From Anoxybacillus mongoliensis (GTDB taxonomy: Bacteria > Bacillota > Bacilli > Bacillales > Anoxybacillaceae): a DNA stretch of 64,000 bases. Position numbers and translations under genes: made by a program. Every line of letters begins with the position of its first letter. Position 1 is the stretch's first letter. This document shows positions 18,079 through 29,859 of this stretch, piece after piece. The notes below the pieces were generated by a model. The model was not told where the DNA came from. It worked only from the letters and a program-made list of their open reading frames with translations, and ran no database searches. The stretch covers positions 248,001 through 312,000 of the forward strand of contig NZ_JACHEQ010000001.1 of NCBI RefSeq assembly GCF_014201515.1, written 5' to 3'.

Positions 18079-19371
18079 TTACTTGCTTGGATGGTTTGTT
18101 TCAATGTTCGTTTTAATTGTTTTTACAGCTTCGTCAAGCGCTTGTTTTGGCTCCGCTTTTTGGTTTGCCACAAGTTGAAGTGCTGTCGCCATTGGTCCCC
18201 ATACTTCTGCCATTTCAGGAATGTTTGGCATTGGAATCGCGTATTGAGATTGGATCGCAACCGCTTTTGCCCCTTCATCTTCTGCGATTAATGGATCGTT
18301 AATGAGCGACTTCACAGGCGGAATTTCACGCGTTAACTCGAAACGTTTTTTCGCATTTTCTTCGTTTGTAATAAACTCAATAAGTTTTGTTGCCCATTCA
18401 GGATGTTTAGAGAACGCAGATACGTGCCATCCTTTTACACCCATAAATGTTTTCACAGGCTCACCGTTTGGTAATTTCGGCATTGGTGCGACACCGATAT
18501 CGATGCCTGCATCACGCATACCTTGGAACGCCCACGGACCGTTCATGACAGATGCTGCTTTTCCTTCGTTGAATAAGCCGTCCATCGCTGAACCGCCGTT
18601 TTCACCGATAATACCTTTCGGGAACAATTCTTTATACCATTTTTGAATATATTCTGTTCCTTTGACTGCTCCTTCATTATTTAAGCCGATGTCGTTGCGA
18701 TCTAACGCACCGTTATTGTTTTTAAATACGTAACCGCCCATACCAGCGATCACACCGTGTGCAAAATAGAAGTTATCCCAAAGCGCTAAGAAACCGTATT
18801 GATCACCTTTCGTAAACTCTTTTGCGAACTGATACAATTCATCCATTGTTTCTGGCGCTTTGTCCATTAACTTTTTATTGTAAATGAATACAGGAGTTTC
18901 TACCGCTTTTGGAAGTCCGTACAATTTTCCATCATACATTTGCGCTGCGATCGAAGATTCTGTGAACGTATCTAATACCGATTGATCGACTTGAATTTCG
19001 CGAATAAGCCCTTCTGTAACGAGCTGACCGATTTGGTCATGTGGAACAGTAATGACGTCAGGACCTGTGCCAGCCGGACCGTCTAAACGCAATTGATCGC
19101 GTTGTTTTGTTGCCATTTCCACTTCTTTGTACTCGACTTTAATACCATACTTTTCTTCGAACGCTTTAATCGCTGGCTCTAACGCCACACCGCGCTTCAC
19201 GTCTTCCCAAACGACAAGTTTTTCCGGTTTTGGCGGCATGCCATCTTCTGATACTTCTGTTTTTCCTTCATTTTCGTTTTCTTTCGGCTTTGCCTCATCT
19301 TGTGGACCACAACCTGCCATCACACCTGCAAGTAATGCAAGCGATGAAAAAATGGATACCGTCTTTTTCAT
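18079..19371 (-). CDS. malE: Maltodextrin-binding lipoprotein MalE
   Basis: Extracellular solute-binding lipoprotein of 430 aa. Lipoprotein signal peptide with lipobox ending VMAGC at Cys21, followed by an acidic linker. Conserved cluster 1 family elements include LVVWEDVKRGVALEPAIKAF near residue 52, DVITVPHDQIGQL near 103, VMNGPWAFQGMRDAGIDIG near 280 and GVKGWHVSAFSKHPEWA near 318. It delivers maltooligosaccharides to MalFG. The ATG has AGGAGGGG upstream and follows a strong sigma-A promoter at 19450-19477. Confidence 0.93.
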   Translation of the reverse strand: MKKTVSIFSSLALLAGVMAGCGPQDEAKPKENENEGKTEVSEDGMPPKPEKLVVWEDVKRGVALEPAIKAFEEKYGIKVEYKEVEMATKQRDQLRLDGPAGTGPDVITVPHDQIGQLVTEGLIREIQVDQSVLDTFTESSIAAQMYDGKLYGLPKAVETPVFIYNKKLMDKAPETMDELYQFAKEFTKGDQYGFLALWDNFYFAHGVIAGMGGYVFKNNNGALDRNDIGLNNEGAVKGTEYIQKWYKELFPKGIIGENGGSAMDGLFNEGKAASVMNGPWAFQGMRDAGIDIGVAPMPKLPNGEPVKTFMGVKGWHVSAFSKHPEWATKLIEFITNEENAKKRFELTREIPPVKSLINDPLIAEDEGAKAVAIQSQYAIPMPNIPEMAEVWGPMATALQLVANQKAEPKQALDEAVKTIKTNIETNHPSK

Positions 19372-19401
19372 TTCGACCCCTCCTGTGTTTTAAGCAATAC
19401 G

Positions 19402-19416
19402 TACAAACGCTTTCAT
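19402..19416 (-). promoter_or_regulatory. cre-like site (CcpA) upstream of malE
   Basis: On the minus strand ATGAAAGCGTTTGTA matches the cre consensus WTGNAANCGNWNNCW except for one position. It lies between the malE promoter and start codon, so CcpA binding there would block transcription when glucose is present. Called on consensus match and gene function only. Confidence 0.5.
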
Positions 19417-19419
19417 TTT

Positions 19420-19437
19420 TGCGAAAACGATTGCACA
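19420..19437. promoter_or_regulatory. Imperfect LacI-type operator in the malE promoter region
   Basis: TGCGAAAACGATTGCACA has the CG-centred dyad of LacI-family operators, with 6 of 9 positions symmetric. Its right half GATTGC is shared with the perfect palindrome at 19602-19621. It begins about a dozen bases downstream of the malE -10 box, suitable for repression by the regulator encoded at 10831. Confidence 0.5.
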
Positions 19438-19449
19438 ATCTTTATCTTC

Positions 19450-19477
19450 ATTATACAATCATTTTCCGTTTTGACAA
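19450..19477 (-). promoter_or_regulatory. Sigma-A promoter of the malE operon
   Basis: Minus strand TTGTCA (19472-19477) and TATAAT (19450-19455), 16-base spacer. Transcription would start near 19443, giving a ~70-base leader carrying the operator-like and cre-like sites. Confidence 0.75.
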
Positions 19478-19601
19478 CTATTTTTTTCATCTTTTTTTGA
19501 ATGAATGTTGACTTTTTAGTTCCGTTCATTTTACGCTTGACATAAGCATTGTATCCGCTTCCTTCATTCAAAACAGAGAGAGCGTCTAAACATGTGATAA
19601 A

Positions 19602-19621
19602 AAGCGCAATCGATTGCGCTT
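19602..19621. promoter_or_regulatory. Perfect 20-bp LacI-type operator before the neopullulanase gene
   Basis: aagcgcaatcgattgcgctt is a perfect palindrome with a central CG, the architecture bound by LacI-family repressors. It ends seven bases before the neopullulanase ribosome binding site (GAAAGGAG). The regulator at 10831-11865 is the obvious candidate ligand. Its half-site resembles the imperfect site at 19420-19437, so one repressor could govern both divergent transcripts. I found no convincing promoter for the plus-strand gene. Confidence 0.7.
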
Positions 19622-19642
19622 ACAGTTGAAAGGAGTGTTTGA

Positions 19643-22241
<2,599 letters not shown>

Positions 22242-22364
22242 ACAATCTCCCCTTTAAGTCGGAAATGTACAAAAGTCATCGCCTTTTTCTCTTTTCACTA
22301 TTATATACAATCCATTAAACTAAAAACAGTTTGCAAGTCGGAAATCGTAAAGGGGTTGTCTTGT

Positions 22365-23708
22365 TTGGCAAAAAAGCTTTCTTTATTTGCGCTCACATGG
22401 CCCATTTTTATTGAATTGACGCTTCATATGTTGACGGGCAATGCCGATACGTTTATGCTCAGTCAATATGCTGATGAAGGGGTGGCGGCTGTCGGTGTTG
22501 CGAATCAACTATTGTTTATGGTCGTTGTCATGTTTGGTTTTATCGCGACCGGCACATCGATTTTAATTGCGCAATATGCTGGAGCAAATGATGAAAAAAC
22601 AGCTTCCTATATTGGAGCGGCTTCCATTTGGGCGAATTTGTTATTTGGCGTCATATTAAGCATTGCGCTTTGGGCAGGAAGCGATCGTTTACTTCAACTA
22701 ATGAACGTTCCACACGAGTTGATGGCTGATGCGCGTGCTTATTTATGGATTGTTGGTGGCTTTTCGTTTGTGCAAGCGCTTATTATGACGCTTGGCGCCA
22801 TTTTACGTAGCTACGGGTTTACGCGCGATATGATGAATATTACAATTGGGGTCAACATATTAAACATCATCGGCAACTATTTCGTGTTGTTCGGACCGTT
22901 TGGCTTACCGGTTTTAGGTGTTGAAGGGGTCGCTTGGTCAACAACGATTAGCCGTATCATCGGGCTTGTCATTGGATTTTTGCTCATCATGAAACGTCTC
23001 CCGCACCCTCTCCCGCTTTTATCGAAAGAGGCGTTTGCATTTCGTTACATCAAACAATTATTAAAAATTGGCATCCCATCGGCTGGCGAGCATGTCGCTT
23101 ACAATACGTCACAACTTGCCATCACCTATTTCATCACGATGCTTGGCACAGAGGCGTTAACGACGAGAGTATATACACAAAACATCATGATGTTTATTTT
23201 TTTATTTAGCGTCGCCATTGGGCAAGGGACGCAAATTATCGTCGGTCATCTCGTTGGGGCAGAACGCTTTCATGAAGCGTATACCCGTTGCTTACAAAGT
23301 TTGCGTCTTGCAGTCATCATTTCGTTTACGATGGCAGCGTTGTTTTCCGTTTTTTCTGATCAACTGTTTTCCATTTTCACAAGTAACAAACAGATGATTG
23401 AAATAGGCGGAACGCTCATTTTGCTCACGATGCTTCTTGAACCAGGGCGTTCGTTCAATCTCGTCATCATTAACTCTTTACGCGCGGCTGGCGACGTAAA
23501 ATTTCCTGTCTACATCGGTATCGCATCGATGTGGGGGGTGAGCGTTCCGCTTGCTTATGTGCTTGGCATTTCGTTCGATCTCGGCTTAGTCGGTATCTGG
23601 CTCGCGTTTACTGCGGACGAATGGTTACGTGGCTTGCTCGTCTATTGGCGTTGGAAATCAAACGTATGGCGCACAAAATCGTTCGTCAAAAAGGAAGCGA
23701 CAGCTTAA
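22365..23708 (+). CDS. MATE-family efflux transporter (YisQ-like)
   Basis: A ~447-aa multidrug and toxin extrusion protein with about twelve membrane segments in two halves; landmarks are WPIFIELTLHMLTGNADTFM near residue 10, GFIATGTSILIAQYAGA near 55 and SVAIGQGTQIIVGHLVGAERF near 280. It exports cationic compounds by Na+ or H+ antiport. I chose TTG 22365 because AAAGGGG lies nine bases upstream; the ORF can be extended to 22161 but that part overlaps the AraC start. The 3' end overlaps the carotenoid gene crtP by 23 bases, tail to tail. Confidence 0.88.
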   Translation: MAKKLSLFALTWPIFIELTLHMLTGNADTFMLSQYADEGVAAVGVANQLLFMVVVMFGFIATGTSILIAQYAGANDEKTASYIGAASIWANLLFGVILSIALWAGSDRLLQLMNVPHELMADARAYLWIVGGFSFVQALIMTLGAILRSYGFTRDMMNITIGVNILNIIGNYFVLFGPFGLPVLGVEGVAWSTTISRIIGLVIGFLLIMKRLPHPLPLLSKEAFAFRYIKQLLKIGIPSAGEHVAYNTSQLAITYFITMLGTEALTTRVYTQNIMMFIFLFSVAIGQGTQIIVGHLVGAERFHEAYTRCLQSLRLAVIISFTMAALFSVFSDQLFSIFTSNKQMIEIGGTLILLTMLLEPGRSFNLVIINSLRAAGDVKFPVYIGIASMWGVSVPLAYVLGISFDLGLVGIWLAFTADEWLRGLLVYWRWKSNVWRTKSFVKKEATA

Positions 23709-25131
23709 CACCGAGCAAATGGTTCGCAACATTTTGTCCGCTAATGACAACCATCGGCGACCCGCCTCCTGGGTGGGTCGTCCCTCCAACAAAATACAAT
23801 CCTTTCACTCGCCGACATGCATTCGACGGACGTAAAAACGTATCACGACGTCGATTGGACGCCATCCCATATAACGCCCCGCGATATGCACCAAACTGTT
23901 CCGCAATATGAAGCGGAGTGATCACTTGTTCGATATCTGGTACAATGTCCAACCCATATGCCCGAAGCCTTTCATACACGAGCTGCTTATATGCTTGTTC
24001 ATCGACTTGCATACGCCCATCTTTCGTAAGCGGCGGAGCATTCACTAACACGAACAACGACGTGCCAGCGGTCGTAAACGGCGGGGCGCAAACGTATATC
24101 GTCGGATGTTCGCTATACCGTCCGGCAAATAGATGATCAAACTCTTGCTTATAATGAGCGGAAAAGAAAACGTTGTGATGAGCTAAATCATCCCACGTTT
24201 GTTTTGTGCCAACTAACATGACAAATGCAGAAATAGACGGCTCAGCTCGTTCATACGAACGATCATGCGGATCGACGAGCTCACGATATGCCCTCAATAA
24301 ATCAGCATTCATAATAACGACGTCCGCTTCCACCTTTTCCCCATCTTCAAGCTCGACTCCTTTTACCGTACCGTTTTTTACAATGACGCGTTTGACCGCC
24401 CGATTCGTATGTAACGTTGCCCCTGCTCGTTTCGCAAGCATCGCAAACGTATGAGCAATTCGAGCGTTTCCCCCTTCTACATAATATACGCCATCAACCA
24501 TTTCTAAATAGGCGATCATCGCAAACGTCGCTGGCGCCATATACGGTGATGAACCAATGTACGTTGCGTAACGATCGTACGCTTGAATGACATGTTCATT
24601 TGTAAAATAACGGCTAAAAAAAGAATGAAGCGTTTCAAGCGGGCGAGCAGAAAAAAGAGCAGTCGCAAGCGATGGCGACATATAATCAACAAACGAGCGA
24701 AACATGCGCGGAAAAAAGTACGTTTTTGCGAGTTGATACAACCTCTCCACTTCGCGTAAAAAATCGTCGTATCGCAACGCCCCGATGCGATCCATTCGCG
24801 CAAGCTGCTCTTTCATATAGTCGCGATCGCTCGAAAGAAAAAACGTTGTGCCGTCTTCGTACACGTTTTTCGTATGGACAGCCAATTTCCGAAACGTCAT
24901 GTAATCTTCAAGGCGCTCACCTGTTTGCTCAATGACGTGGCGAAACACAAACGGCATCGTAATCGTATTCGGCCCAAAATCAAAATAATAGTCGCCAAGT
25001 TGAACGGGCATTAACTTCCCGCCAAAATGGCGATTTTTTTCAAATAACTGCACATCCACACCGCGATGGGCGAGCGTCACAGCGGCAGACAACCCACCGA
25101 GCCCACCGCCAACGATGACGACTTTTTTCAC
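23686..25131 (-). CDS. crtP: CrtP-like 4,4'-diaponeurosporene oxygenase / carotenoid oxidase
   Basis: A ~481-aa FAD enzyme of the phytoene desaturase superfamily. It has the dinucleotide-binding motif VVIVGGGLGGLSAAVTLAHR at the N-terminus and the C-terminal YFVGGTTHPGGGSPMVVISG motif. TFLRPSNACRRVKGLYFVGG is closer, from memory, to staphylococcal CrtP than to CrtN, so terminal methyl oxidation is the best guess. GTG 25131 follows GGGAGG. It is the last gene of the carotenoid operon and overlaps the glycosyltransferase start by four bases. Confidence 0.8.
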   Translation of the reverse strand: MKKVVIVGGGLGGLSAAVTLAHRGVDVQLFEKNRHFGGKLMPVQLGDYYFDFGPNTITMPFVFRHVIEQTGERLEDYMTFRKLAVHTKNVYEDGTTFFLSSDRDYMKEQLARMDRIGALRYDDFLREVERLYQLAKTYFFPRMFRSFVDYMSPSLATALFSARPLETLHSFFSRYFTNEHVIQAYDRYATYIGSSPYMAPATFAMIAYLEMVDGVYYVEGGNARIAHTFAMLAKRAGATLHTNRAVKRVIVKNGTVKGVELEDGEKVEADVVIMNADLLRAYRELVDPHDRSYERAEPSISAFVMLVGTKQTWDDLAHHNVFFSAHYKQEFDHLFAGRYSEHPTIYVCAPPFTTAGTSLFVLVNAPPLTKDGRMQVDEQAYKQLVYERLRAYGLDIVPDIEQVITPLHIAEQFGAYRGALYGMASNRRRDTFLRPSNACRRVKGLYFVGGTTHPGGGSPMVVISGQNVANHLLGVKLSLPF

Positions 25132-26210
25132 GTGTATGTCCTCCCTTTCCATTCATAACGTTTCGCGCGCATCGATGCATACATTAATGCAATAAACGCT
25201 CCTGCACTTATCGGCATCCAATAACACGTCGAAATCGAGCGCTCTGTTCTCCATTCGACATACGCTTTTTGAGCAATAACGATGATGAGCGGCATCGCAT
25301 ACGTTATCCCATACATCAACGACAACGGAGCAATAATGAGCGGTGCGACGTAAAATAGTCCATAAAACATCGTGAGCATCATAACAAAAAACGATGAGCG
25401 ATTTAACCCAACATATACATTTTTTAAAAAACCTTCCCATACTTCTTTATTCGTTGCATACATATAGCAAACGACATCAGTGCTTACGTTCGCGAGAATG
25501 ACACGATACCGATGTTCTTTCATTTTGCGGGCAATCATCACATCTTCAACAAGCTCACTTTTTACAGACGCATGCCCACCGATCGCTTCATACGCCGCGC
25601 GTTCAAAAAACAAACACGCCCCATGCGCTGCGGTCGCCGAACGCATATGCGTATAATTTGCTAAAAATAAAGGCAAATGAAACAAAATAAAAAAATGTTG
25701 CAACGGCACGAGCCATTTTCCGATCAGTGGAAGCGACGACGGATGAAACGACGGAAAACCGGTCACTAATTTCGCATCATACGCGGCTGCGACCGCCAAC
25801 AATTTTTCAATGACTGCGGGCTTTAACTCGACATCCGCATCAATAAAAAACAAATACGCCCCTTTCGCCTCCTTCGCCAGTTGATGGCACGCATGCACTT
25901 TCCCTACCCAACCGTTAGGAAGAGGCTTCCCTTTCCGTATTTGAAAACGATTGTCCCCTTTCGTTTCTTTCAACAATAACTCATACGTACAATCGGTCGA
26001 TTGGTCATCAAGAAGCAAAAATTCGACTGACTCATACGTCAACTGCTTTAACGAGCGCACGAGACGTACGACATTTCGCTCTTCATTGCGGAGTGGAACG
26101 AGCACGCTCACAAGCGGGCGAGCGACGATTTGTGGACGTTTCGGAAGCGAAATAAGAAACAAAGCGTTAAAAACGGTCCAAATGAAAAAACTTACCCACA
26201 CCCCGATCAT
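25128..26210 (-). CDS. crtQ: CrtQ-like carotenoid glycosyltransferase (GT2)
   Basis: A 360-aa membrane-associated family 2 glycosyltransferase. An N-terminal hydrophobic segment is followed by VSVLVPLRNEERNVVRLVRS near residue 40, LLLDDQSTDCTYE near 67, FFIDADVELKP near 123 and a C-terminal pair of membrane segments. The very end, YEWKGRTYT, recalls the end of staphylococcal CrtQ. Expected to add a sugar to a carotenoid acid. ATG 26210 has GGAGGGG upstream and overlaps the acyltransferase gene by four bases. Confidence 0.8.
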   Translation of the reverse strand: MIGVWVSFFIWTVFNALFLISLPKRPQIVARPLVSVLVPLRNEERNVVRLVRSLKQLTYESVEFLLLDDQSTDCTYELLLKETKGDNRFQIRKGKPLPNGWVGKVHACHQLAKEAKGAYLFFIDADVELKPAVIEKLLAVAAAYDAKLVTGFPSFHPSSLPLIGKWLVPLQHFFILFHLPLFLANYTHMRSATAAHGACLFFERAAYEAIGGHASVKSELVEDVMIARKMKEHRYRVILANVSTDVVCYMYATNKEVWEGFLKNVYVGLNRSSFFVMMLTMFYGLFYVAPLIIAPLSLMYGITYAMPLIIVIAQKAYVEWRTERSISTCYWMPISAGAFIALMYASMRAKRYEWKGRTYT

Positions 26211-26872
26211 AACGCCCCTCCGTTCCAACGTGTAAACGATTGAAGCTGTTCACTCACAACTAATCTCCTCACTTCGTCTAGTTGTGCGGTGCAAATGCGT
26301 TCGAGTTCAGCCGTTTTTTCCTTCCGATCGCTTCCCGTCATACGAGCCGCCCATAGCGGCTCGCCAATATGAATAAACCATTCCGGCTTGCGATGATGGC
26401 GAAAACTATGGTAAAACGCAAGCGGTATGATCGGCACGTTCGCTCGTTCCGCTACATATATAGCTCCTGTAAAAAAATGAAGCGGGCGCTTTTCGATATG
26501 TTGTTCTTCCCCTTGTGGAAACACCCAAACGCTGTTTCCATCGCGCAATAATGAAACAGCATAATCTAGCGACCTCATCATCTCTTTTCGTTGCGTGCGG
26601 TTGATCGAAAAACCGCCAAGCTTACGAAAAAACGGATATTGTTTTAACCCTTCTTCACTCATCATCGCATAACTATTTTGTTGAAACACAAAACGGCTCA
26701 ATTGAAAGGCGATCAGTCCATCCCACCATGAACTATGATTCGCCACATATAATGCTGGGGTGCGCACAACGTGTCCGCGTACGTATAGACGATGAAACGA
26801 CGTGCGTAACAACCATGTGTTGTAAAAGGAAAACATCCATTCAAACATACGACTTTTTTTCGCTTCAATCAT
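26207..26872 (-). CDS. PlsC-family acyltransferase of the carotenoid operon
   Basis: A 221-aa acyltransferase with the NHSSWWDGL block (catalytic His-x4-Asp) near residue 46 and the FPQGEEQ block near 116, plus VPIIPLAFYHSF near 145. This is the glycerolipid acyltransferase fold. In this operon it may esterify the glycosyl carotenoid, the role filled by the unrelated CrtO in S. aureus; a phospholipid role cannot be excluded. ATG 26872 forms an ATGA overlap with the upstream gene's TGA. Confidence 0.75.
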   Translation of the reverse strand: MIEAKKSRMFEWMFSFYNTWLLRTSFHRLYVRGHVVRTPALYVANHSSWWDGLIAFQLSRFVFQQNSYAMMSEEGLKQYPFFRKLGGFSINRTQRKEMMRSLDYAVSLLRDGNSVWVFPQGEEQHIEKRPLHFFTGAIYVAERANVPIIPLAFYHSFRHHRKPEWFIHIGEPLWAARMTGSDRKEKTAELERICTAQLDEVRRLVVSEQLQSFTRWNGGAL

Positions 26873-27597
26873 GCCGACCGTCTCCATTTCCAAAAAATAA
26901 ACGTGGTAAGCGATAACCCAAGGAAGAAAGCACCATACAATTGTTCTAGTAAAGCAAGAAATAAAAACATGGCTTCAAGAAGGAAAAAAAGAGAAATCGC
27001 TCGTCGATCCGAACTTCCTTCACGCGCTGGAAAAATGAGCAATAACCGATGAATAACAAACGCAACAACAAACCACCCAGCAAAATTTTGAAGCGGAACG
27101 TTATAATATACGCTCGTCTCTTCCCAAATCCAATATTGCTTTGCAACATAGGCAACCGGGTCAATAACTACATCTAATACAACCGCTAATGACGCACCAA
27201 CAGCAGAAGCAACAAACGGCCTTGTTGGCGATACGAAACGTAATGCGAGTGCATGCGTACAACCGATCACCGCAAGCCAAGCGAACCCAATCGCTATCGG
27301 AACGCCAAATATGGTCATACCAAATTGATTCGTATAATCATATGAGCCAAAAATGAGACTATACGTCGCCCCAACATACTCCACCGCCATTGTACCAATG
27401 AAGATCGCAATCGTTGCGATGATCCCCCGTTGACCGTATCTTTCGATTAAAAATAATGCGCCAATCATTCCTGCAAGCATTAAAAACACAACATTTGCCC
27501 ATTCTAACCACGGCGGCAAAAGATGAAAACCGACGAGCACAAGTCCACATCCATACCAAATGAGAAAAAAGCGATATAAACGCTCACCCCACTTCAA
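26869..27597 (-). CDS. CruF-like carotenoid biosynthesis membrane protein
   Basis: A 242-aa integral membrane protein with about seven hydrophobic segments. It resembles the carotenoid 1',2'-hydratase CruF family in length, topology and motifs such as FIGTMAVEYVGATYSLIFGSY near residue 62 (written in overlapping pieces: MAVEYVGATYSLIFGSYDY) and LDVVIDPVAYVAKQYWIWEE near 145. It begins with TTG 27597 after GGAGGAG. If hydratase activity is conserved, the pathway includes a tertiary hydroxyl group not present in staphyloxanthin. Function is inferred from family and context. Confidence 0.72.
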   Translation of the reverse strand: MKWGERLYRFFLIWYGCGLVLVGFHLLPPWLEWANVVFLMLAGMIGALFLIERYGQRGIIATIAIFIGTMAVEYVGATYSLIFGSYDYTNQFGMTIFGVPIAIGFAWLAVIGCTHALALRFVSPTRPFVASAVGASLAVVLDVVIDPVAYVAKQYWIWEETSVYYNVPLQNFAGWFVVAFVIHRLLLIFPAREGSSDRRAISLFFLLEAMFLFLALLEQLYGAFFLGLSLTTFIFWKWRRSA

Positions 27598-28438
27598 CGT
27601 TTTCTCCTCCTATTTGTTGGAGCAACGCTTTTTTTCGTTCTTCCGACACAAACGCCCGCTTCGTAAATACGTCGTATTGTTGCTCGCGAACAGCGTGTAA
27701 AATACTTTTGTACATCAATGTAGCTCCCCGTACGGCAAAACGTGCTGAAAGTGGATAAAGCGAAAATACCGCTTCGGCATACGCATATTTCTCTTCTGCC
27801 TTTTGTGCAATATGTTCCCATAAATCAATAAATGCGTTCGTCACCCGACCAAAAGCGATATCTTGTTCACTGACTTCATACATGTTCATCCATTCACGCG
27901 GTAAATAAATACGTCCACGCGCCATATCTTCTCCGACGTCGCGCAAAATGTTCGTCAGTTGCATCGCTTCTCCAAGCGCGATGGCGCTTTCTTTTAACTG
28001 CTCGCGACGATGCGGGGCTAAAATCGGCAATAACATTAAGCCAACGGTACTTGCGACACAATAACAATAACGCAACAACTGGGAAAATGTATCATAACGA
28101 TGAACAGTTAAATCCATTTTTTGTCCTTCAATCATATGCGAAAACGGTTCAGCGTCCATGTCATAACGTGAAAATACATCGCGAAGCGCTACCCACATAA
28201 AGTCATTTTCTGTATATCCACCTAAAAACGATTCCCATTGTTTTTCAAACTGTTGCAGTTCTTGATGTGGCTGTTTGCCTTCGTCAACAATATCATCGAC
28301 GCGACGACAAAATGCGTAAATCGCCCAAATGGCATTGCGGTCATGTAACGGTAAAACTGAAAATGCACGATAAAACGTTTTCGAATGATATGCCGTCACC
28401 GCTTCACATTGCGCATACGCTTGCCTAATATTCATCAT
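27584..28438 (-). CDS. crtM: Squalene/phytoene synthase family, CrtM-like dehydrosqualene synthase
   Basis: A 284-aa head-to-head prenyl synthase. It has the two aspartate-rich motifs, RRVDDIVDE near residue 48 and NILRDVGEDMARGRIYLP near 165, that bind Mg2+ and the diphosphates. It makes dehydrosqualene (C30) from farnesyl diphosphate if like CrtM, or phytoene (C40) if like CrtB; neighbouring CrtN/CrtP-like enzymes favour C30. The locus matches the position of yisP in B. subtilis. ATG 28438 overlaps the previous gene's TGA (ATGA). Confidence 0.88.
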   Translation of the reverse strand: MMNIRQAYAQCEAVTAYHSKTFYRAFSVLPLHDRNAIWAIYAFCRRVDDIVDEGKQPHQELQQFEKQWESFLGGYTENDFMWVALRDVFSRYDMDAEPFSHMIEGQKMDLTVHRYDTFSQLLRYCYCVASTVGLMLLPILAPHRREQLKESAIALGEAMQLTNILRDVGEDMARGRIYLPREWMNMYEVSEQDIAFGRVTNAFIDLWEHIAQKAEEKYAYAEAVFSLYPLSARFAVRGATLMYKSILHAVREQQYDVFTKRAFVSEERKKALLQQIGGENVEVG

Positions 28439-29859
28439 TCTCCACTCCAATCACGCGATATTTGTTGGGCACATAACTTTGCCCCTTGCATGACAACTGG
28501 TACCCCTCCACCGGGATGAATCGACGCACCAACGCCATATACGTTTTCATAACGTGTCGACTTCACTTGTGGACGAAATGGACCGGATTGAAATAACGTC
28601 GGTGCGATCCCAAACATGCCGCCATCATACAATCCTTCGTTGTGTGCATCGAGCGGCGTACGCACATGCATCCACTCGATCGCCTGCTTTATATTCGGAA
28701 ACGCCCGTTTTTCTACTTCATCGACGATACGAGCAATCCAACGATCTTGTTTCGTCCAATCGATATGCCGCCCAGCTGGCACAGGAATGAGCACATACAA
28801 CACGCTTTTCCCTTCGGGTGCTAACGAACGATCGACCGCGGACGGATAAAACGTATAAAATGACGGATCTTGCGGAACAACTTTCCGAACAAATACATCG
28901 TCCATATGTTGTTGAAAATCATGAGGTAAAAAAAATTGATGAATCGGCGCATTGTACGTTTTCCGAAGCCCTATATAAAGCAGTACACAGCTAGATGAAG
29001 GTGTCCATGTTCTTTTTTTCGTCATCATCGTCGGCTCATCTGTATTCATAACAAATGCATCAAAACGATATTTTTCTCCTTGCGCATAAAGCGCTTCTAT
29101 TTTTGAACCGTTCACTTCATACCGCTCGACTTTCGTCTGCAGTCGGACGGTGACCCCCGCTTCTTCTAGCTTTCTTGCAAGTAAAGAAACGAGACTTGCG
29201 TAGCCACCTTTTACGTAATATACACCGTGCGCATGCTCGCTAAACGAAACAAGCGAGTAAAGTGATGGCGTTGCATACGGATTGCCGCCAATATATAACG
29301 TTTGTAACGAATAAGCAAGCTGCAACCGTTCATCGTGAAAATAACGCGCCATACTCGTTTTCACAGATTGATAGGCACGCATACGAGAAAAAAGCGCCAT
29401 CGTTTCTTTCGTGAAAAACGTTCGTTTCTTTATAAATGTTTTTTTTAAAATGAGCTCATCGCCTTTTGTAAAATATCCCCTCATCTCATTCATAAAACGT
29501 TGAAATCCTTTTTCTTCCCCAGGAAACAGACGAGCAATTTCTTCTACTTGTCTTTCTTCTTTCGCATATTTTGTATACGATATGCCGTCTGCAAAATGAA
29601 TCGTATACATCGGATCGCACCGAACAAGCTCGTATTCATCTTCCGTTACACCAACGTCGGAAAGAAAAGCACGCAATTTTTCTGGCAACAATACGATCGT
29701 TGGGCCAGCGTCAATGCGAAACCCTTCTCGCTCAATAAACGAAAGCCGTCCACCAAGTCGGTCGTTTTTCTCAAACAACGTCACATGCGCGCCGTTCTTT
29801 GCCAGCAATAGCGCCGTCATTATGCCGCCAATGCCCCCACCGACGATCGCAATGTTCAT
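28435..29859 (-). CDS. crtN: CrtN-like carotenoid desaturase
   Basis: A 474-aa FAD-dependent desaturase with MNIAIVGGGIGGIMTALLLA at the N-terminus, FRIDAGPTIVLLPEKL near residue 53, SLQTLYIGGNPYATPSLYSL near 205 and VYGVGASIHPGGGVPVVM near 445. These segments resemble CrtN, which converts dehydrosqualene to 4,4'-diaponeurosporene. Start and the previous stop share one base (TAATG). It is the second gene of the operon. Confidence 0.85.
   Translation of the reverse strand: MNIAIVGGGIGGIMTALLLAKNGAHVTLFEKNDRLGGRLSFIEREGFRIDAGPTIVLLPEKLRAFLSDVGVTEDEYELVRCDPMYTIHFADGISYTKYAKEERQVEEIARLFPGEEKGFQRFMNEMRGYFTKGDELILKKTFIKKRTFFTKETMALFSRMRAYQSVKTSMARYFHDERLQLAYSLQTLYIGGNPYATPSLYSLVSFSEHAHGVYYVKGGYASLVSLLARKLEEAGVTVRLQTKVERYEVNGSKIEALYAQGEKYRFDAFVMNTDEPTMMTKKRTWTPSSSCVLLYIGLRKTYNAPIHQFFLPHDFQQHMDDVFVRKVVPQDPSFYTFYPSAVDRSLAPEGKSVLYVLIPVPAGRHIDWTKQDRWIARIVDEVEKRAFPNIKQAIEWMHVRTPLDAHNEGLYDGGMFGIAPTLFQSGPFRPQVKSTRYENVYGVGASIHPGGGVPVVMQGAKLCAQQISRDWSGE

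Noticed and set aside
19537-19575. TTGACA as -35 box of the neopullulanase promoter
   Set aside because: No acceptable -10 box lies 15-19 bases downstream, so no promoter is called.
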